A stretch of 44,754 nt of DNA from Lachnospiraceae bacterium UBA4631. Lineage in GTDB: Bacteria > Bacillota > Clostridia > Lachnospirales > Lachnospiraceae. Below the pieces are notes generated by a model that made no database searches, was not told the origin of the DNA, and saw only the letters and a list, made by a program, of their open reading frames with translations. A program made the translations under genes and the position numbers. Shown in pieces: positions 42,747 through 44,754 of the stretch; position 1 is the stretch's first letter; every line of letters starts with the position of its first letter. Location: positions 1-44,754 of the forward strand of contig DHMX01000035.1 of the NCBI GenBank assembly GCA_002406015.1, in the 5' to 3' direction.

Positions 42747-43624
42747 TATGACCACTCCTTCTTTTCGCGGTTAACATAATATAACATTATTTCTTCTAAC
42801 GATGCTTTGTCCATAGGCATTCCTTTATATTTATCGCATACGTTTCCATGATTATACAATAATACCTCTGCACCAAAATGACTGATTCTGGCACTGATAA
42901 CATCCTTTGAATCAAGCTCCTTTATTTCATTTTTATCACATCGAATTATTGCGTGACTTGCGATTATCTCATCCTTTGCTCCTGTCAAAAGAATCTTTCC
43001 TTTGTCAATATAGGTAACACAGTTTGCTATTTTTTCCAAATCACTGGTAATGTGCGAAGATAATAAAATACTCTTACTACCATCCTCCACATATTCCATA
43101 AAGCAATGCAGAATTTCGTCACGAACCACAGGGTCCAAGCCCGCCGTAGGCTCGTCCATTATTAATAATTCTGCATTATGAGATAATGCAAGTGCAATCT
43201 GAAGCTTCATTTTCATTCCTTTTGACAGCTTCCCTACTTTTCGCTGCTCCGGGATTTCAAATCTATCCAGATATTCTTTAAAGGTTCCTTTATTCCATTC
43301 CTCATACAAGCCTTCAAATATATATGATAAATCTTTTGCATCAAAAATGTCCTGAACCGGTAACTCATCAAATACAACCGCTATTCTCTTTTTAATATCC
43401 GTTTCAGATTTTCGATAATCCATTCCTAATATCTTAATCTCACCTTCATCAATCGGAATAAGATTCATCATACTACGAATCGTTGTTGTCTTCCCCGCAC
43501 CATTCTGACCGATATATCCCATAACACTTCCTTTGGGAACAGAAAAGCTCACTTTATTTAAAACATATTCATCATATTTTTTTGATAGATTATTTATTTC
43601 TATTGCGTTTTCATATTCGGTCAT
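42746..43624 (-). CDS. ABC transporter ATP-binding protein, YtrB/LanF-like
   Basis: A 292-residue ATPase with Walker A GQNGAGKT (39-46), signature LSKGMKMKL, Walker B LLIMDEP, D-loop TAGLDP and H-loop SSHITSDLE. The KGMK signature and the C-terminal extension match the YtrB/bacitracin-lantibiotic group; it is a paralogue of the ATPase at 30226-31077. It heads an operon with two permeases and a CPBP protein. GAAAGG precedes the start. Drug or bacteriocin resistance is a common role of such sets, unproven here. Confidence 0.9.
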   Translation of the reverse strand: MTEYENAIEINNLSKKYDEYVLNKVSFSVPKGSVMGYIGQNGAGKTTTIRSMMNLIPIDEGEIKILGMDYRKSETDIKKRIAVVFDELPVQDIFDAKDLSYIFEGLYEEWNKGTFKEYLDRFEIPEQRKVGKLSKGMKMKLQIALALSHNAELLIMDEPTAGLDPVVRDEILHCFMEYVEDGSKSILLSSHITSDLEKIANCVTYIDKGKILLTGAKDEIIASHAIIRCDKNEIKELDSKDVISARISHFGAEVLLYNHGNVCDKYKGMPMDKASLEEIMLYYVNREKKEWS

Positions 43625-43798
43625 AATTATTTAACCTTTCCATATATTTTCTCATAGCTGCTATGACACCTTTTATGTCAAAGCAGACATTATATAAATG
43701 TGTAGGACTTTCATTCCTCTTATTATTTTACATGGTAATGTGTCTGCTTCTACCTTGGTGAAGAAAATTTGATTTATGATTCTACAAGTAGTATGAGA

Positions 43799-43861
43799 TT
43801 AATATTTTCTGCTGAGTAGGCAGACGGTTTCCACATGGCTCGTCTGGATACGTTGGATTTC
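43799..43861 (-). pseudogene. 3' scar of a RlmD/RumA-like 23S rRNA uracil methyltransferase
   Basis: The minus-strand frame ending at a TAA (43799-43801) reads QTSHVETVCLLSRKY. The H-V-E-T-V core with following hydrophobic residues is the C-terminal signature of the 23S rRNA (uracil-5-)-methyltransferases. Upstream residues no longer match and no SAM motif is present. The 3' ends of these genes are known integration or carried-over sites of integrative elements in Firmicutes, so this is probably an att-like or transposition scar. The rest of 43625-43957 shows no gene. Confidence 0.6.
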
Positions 43862-43957
43862 TCGGACAATTTTAGGTTCAAGGGAATATATCCACAGTCT
43901 TTTTCGTGACCCCACCGTTTGCGGGAATATGTCGTTAAAACTAAAATTTTCAAGTGA

Positions 43958-44476
43958 TTAATTTTTACGCATAAATAATTCTCGCTTCCTTTGTTTTAAA
44001 CTTATTTGATGATTGTTGTTGTAAAAACCAACAAACTCAAAAAGGATACCCATACTTGTCAATGCCCCCGCCACAAAATCATCTATCGGATTGTGAAAAA
44101 TCAGCGATAACATTTCAAACTGATGATTGAAAATAACAAGTAAAAAGCAAATTCCGCCTATAATAAAATACCTATTTAATTTCTTTCTTTTAACTTTCTT
44201 TTCACTGTTGCTGTATTCTGCAACTTTCAATACAGTTTCTTTCAATTCTTCATTCATTTTCTCGCTTTTCCTTTCTCCATCAATTAATTCTCGCAAATCA
44301 ACTTCATAATAATCTGCCATTTCAATAAGAATATCTACCGCTGGAAGATTGCTACCCATTTCCCATCTTGATACAGACCTACGAGATACATTAAACCGTT
44401 CTGCAAGCTGTTCTTGCGTAAGTCCCTTTTCTTTACGGAGTTCCTTTAGAAATTCTCCGATTTTAATCTGATTCAT
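43958..44476 (-). CDS. XRE family regulator with C-terminal membrane segments
   Basis: A 172-residue protein. Residues 5-62 are an XRE helix-turn-helix (LTQEQLAERFNVSRRSVSRWE). A linker with a basic patch KKVKRKKLNR follows, then two hydrophobic segments (about 103-122 and 130-150) that likely cross or touch the membrane. Such HTH-membrane proteins lie next to ABC or toxin genes in Firmicutes. The start at 44476 has AAGGAGG 10 nt upstream; an ATG at 44503 is before the ribosome site. It precedes the ABC/CPBP operon and may regulate it. Confidence 0.88.
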   Translation of the reverse strand: MNQIKIGEFLKELRKEKGLTQEQLAERFNVSRRSVSRWEMGSNLPAVDILIEMADYYEVDLRELIDGERKSEKMNEELKETVLKVAEYSNSEKKVKRKKLNRYFIIGGICFLLVIFNHQFEMLSLIFHNPIDDFVAGALTSMGILFEFVGFYNNNHQISLKQRKRELFMRKN

Positions 44477-44562
44477 CAGTCTTTGACCTCCTTTCAAGAC
44501 CATCTTACATATAGAACCAAAAAATAACAGGACACAAAGCGAGCAATGCCCTATTTTTTCAA

Positions 44563-44582
44563 ATGAGACACCTTTGTCTCAT
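44563..44582. promoter_or_regulatory. Perfect inverted repeat upstream of the XRE gene
   Basis: ATGAGACA and TGTCTCAT, an 8-bp inverted repeat with a 4-bp centre, lie about 87 bp before the XRE start. A promoter-like TTGTGT with TATATG about 18 nt later lies closer to the gene. The repeat has the size and symmetry of a dimeric repressor operator and no T tract. Confidence 0.4.
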
Positions 44583-44661
44583 CTCACTTTCTATCACCAA
44601 ACTTCAAATCTTCTGTTGCTTTCAATCTATCCAAAAGGCTGAAATCTTCACGTGCTTTTAA

Positions 44662-44754
44662 TCACTCACAATACATACATATAGTTCCATTAGATAACTT
44701 AAATCCATTCTTTTCATAAAATTTAGCTGCTGGTGCATACTCACTTGTATAAAG
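44662..44754 (-). CDS. GNAT acetyltransferase, C-terminal end only
   Basis: The last 30 codons of a gene that starts outside the window on the right. The visible residues YAPAAKFYEKNGFKLSNGT and the end CMYCE show the Y..NGF motif that closes the GNAT acetyltransferase fold. The acetyl-CoA-binding motif lies outside, so the substrate cannot be discussed. Confidence 0.7.
   Translation of the reverse strand, partial: LYTSEYAPAAKFYEKNGFKLSNGTICMYCE

Overview
The window looks like chromosomal DNA of a low-GC Gram-positive anaerobe, most likely Clostridia and probably Lachnospiraceae. The evidence is strong AGGAGG-type ribosome sites before nearly every gene, a rubredoxin-first (reverse) rubrerythrin, an L-box lysine riboswitch, and gene families common in that group (PF06541-type membrane protein, DUF1189, a COG1199 helicase carrying a nuclease domain, DUF2207/LemA, LytTR/DUF3021). 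The genus is not settled. Almost everything lies on the minus strand; plus-strand genes are the CYTH protein, MgtE and a GntR/ABC operon.

Layout. 1-2,110: the start of an Ala/Lys-rich protein, the decayed tail of an ABC exporter, a membrane protein, and reverse rubrerythrin with a Fur/PerR-like palindrome. 2,163-7,998: a probable minus-strand run of DJ-1 protein, PF06541 membrane protein, nuclease-helicase, HAD phosphatase and MurF. 8,186-12,163: CYTH protein, then DUF1189 protein and a 7TM histidine kinase that lacks its phosphoacceptor His, then a second HAD phosphatase. 12,306-15,880: a three-gene MacB-like ABC system whose middle gene is a CARDB-like surface protein. 16,045-21,526: DegV, NAD synthetase, then dapA-dapB behind a lysine riboswitch, then an orphan CobA-like ATPase. 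21,693-27,596: an SSB-like two-OB protein, MgtE with a structured leader, NCS2 purine permease, sodium/solute symporter and an HTH-AbrB regulator. 27,556-34,143: acyltransferase, methyltransferase, YtrA-type GntR/ABC operon, VOC protein and LemA/DUF2207 pair.

From about 34,300 to the end the DNA is visibly more AT-rich and looks accessory. It holds a LytTR/DUF3021/ABC module whose ATPase is frameshifted in a run of seven A, a two-gene cassette of NodU/TobZ-type carbamoyltransferase and a phosphoribosyltransferase-like protein, about 680 bp of decayed DNA, a YtrB-like ABC/CPBP operon, a scar resembling the 3' end of an rRNA uracil methyltransferase gene, an XRE regulator and the end of a GNAT acetyltransferase.

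The best candidate for an undescribed system is the carbamoyltransferase/PRTase-like cassette (37,081-39,719). The two genes are 2 nt apart, the ribosome site of the second lies in the last codons of the first, and no antibiotic, Nod-factor or glycan genes surround them. Nothing was searched or computed; family names come from motifs read by eye.
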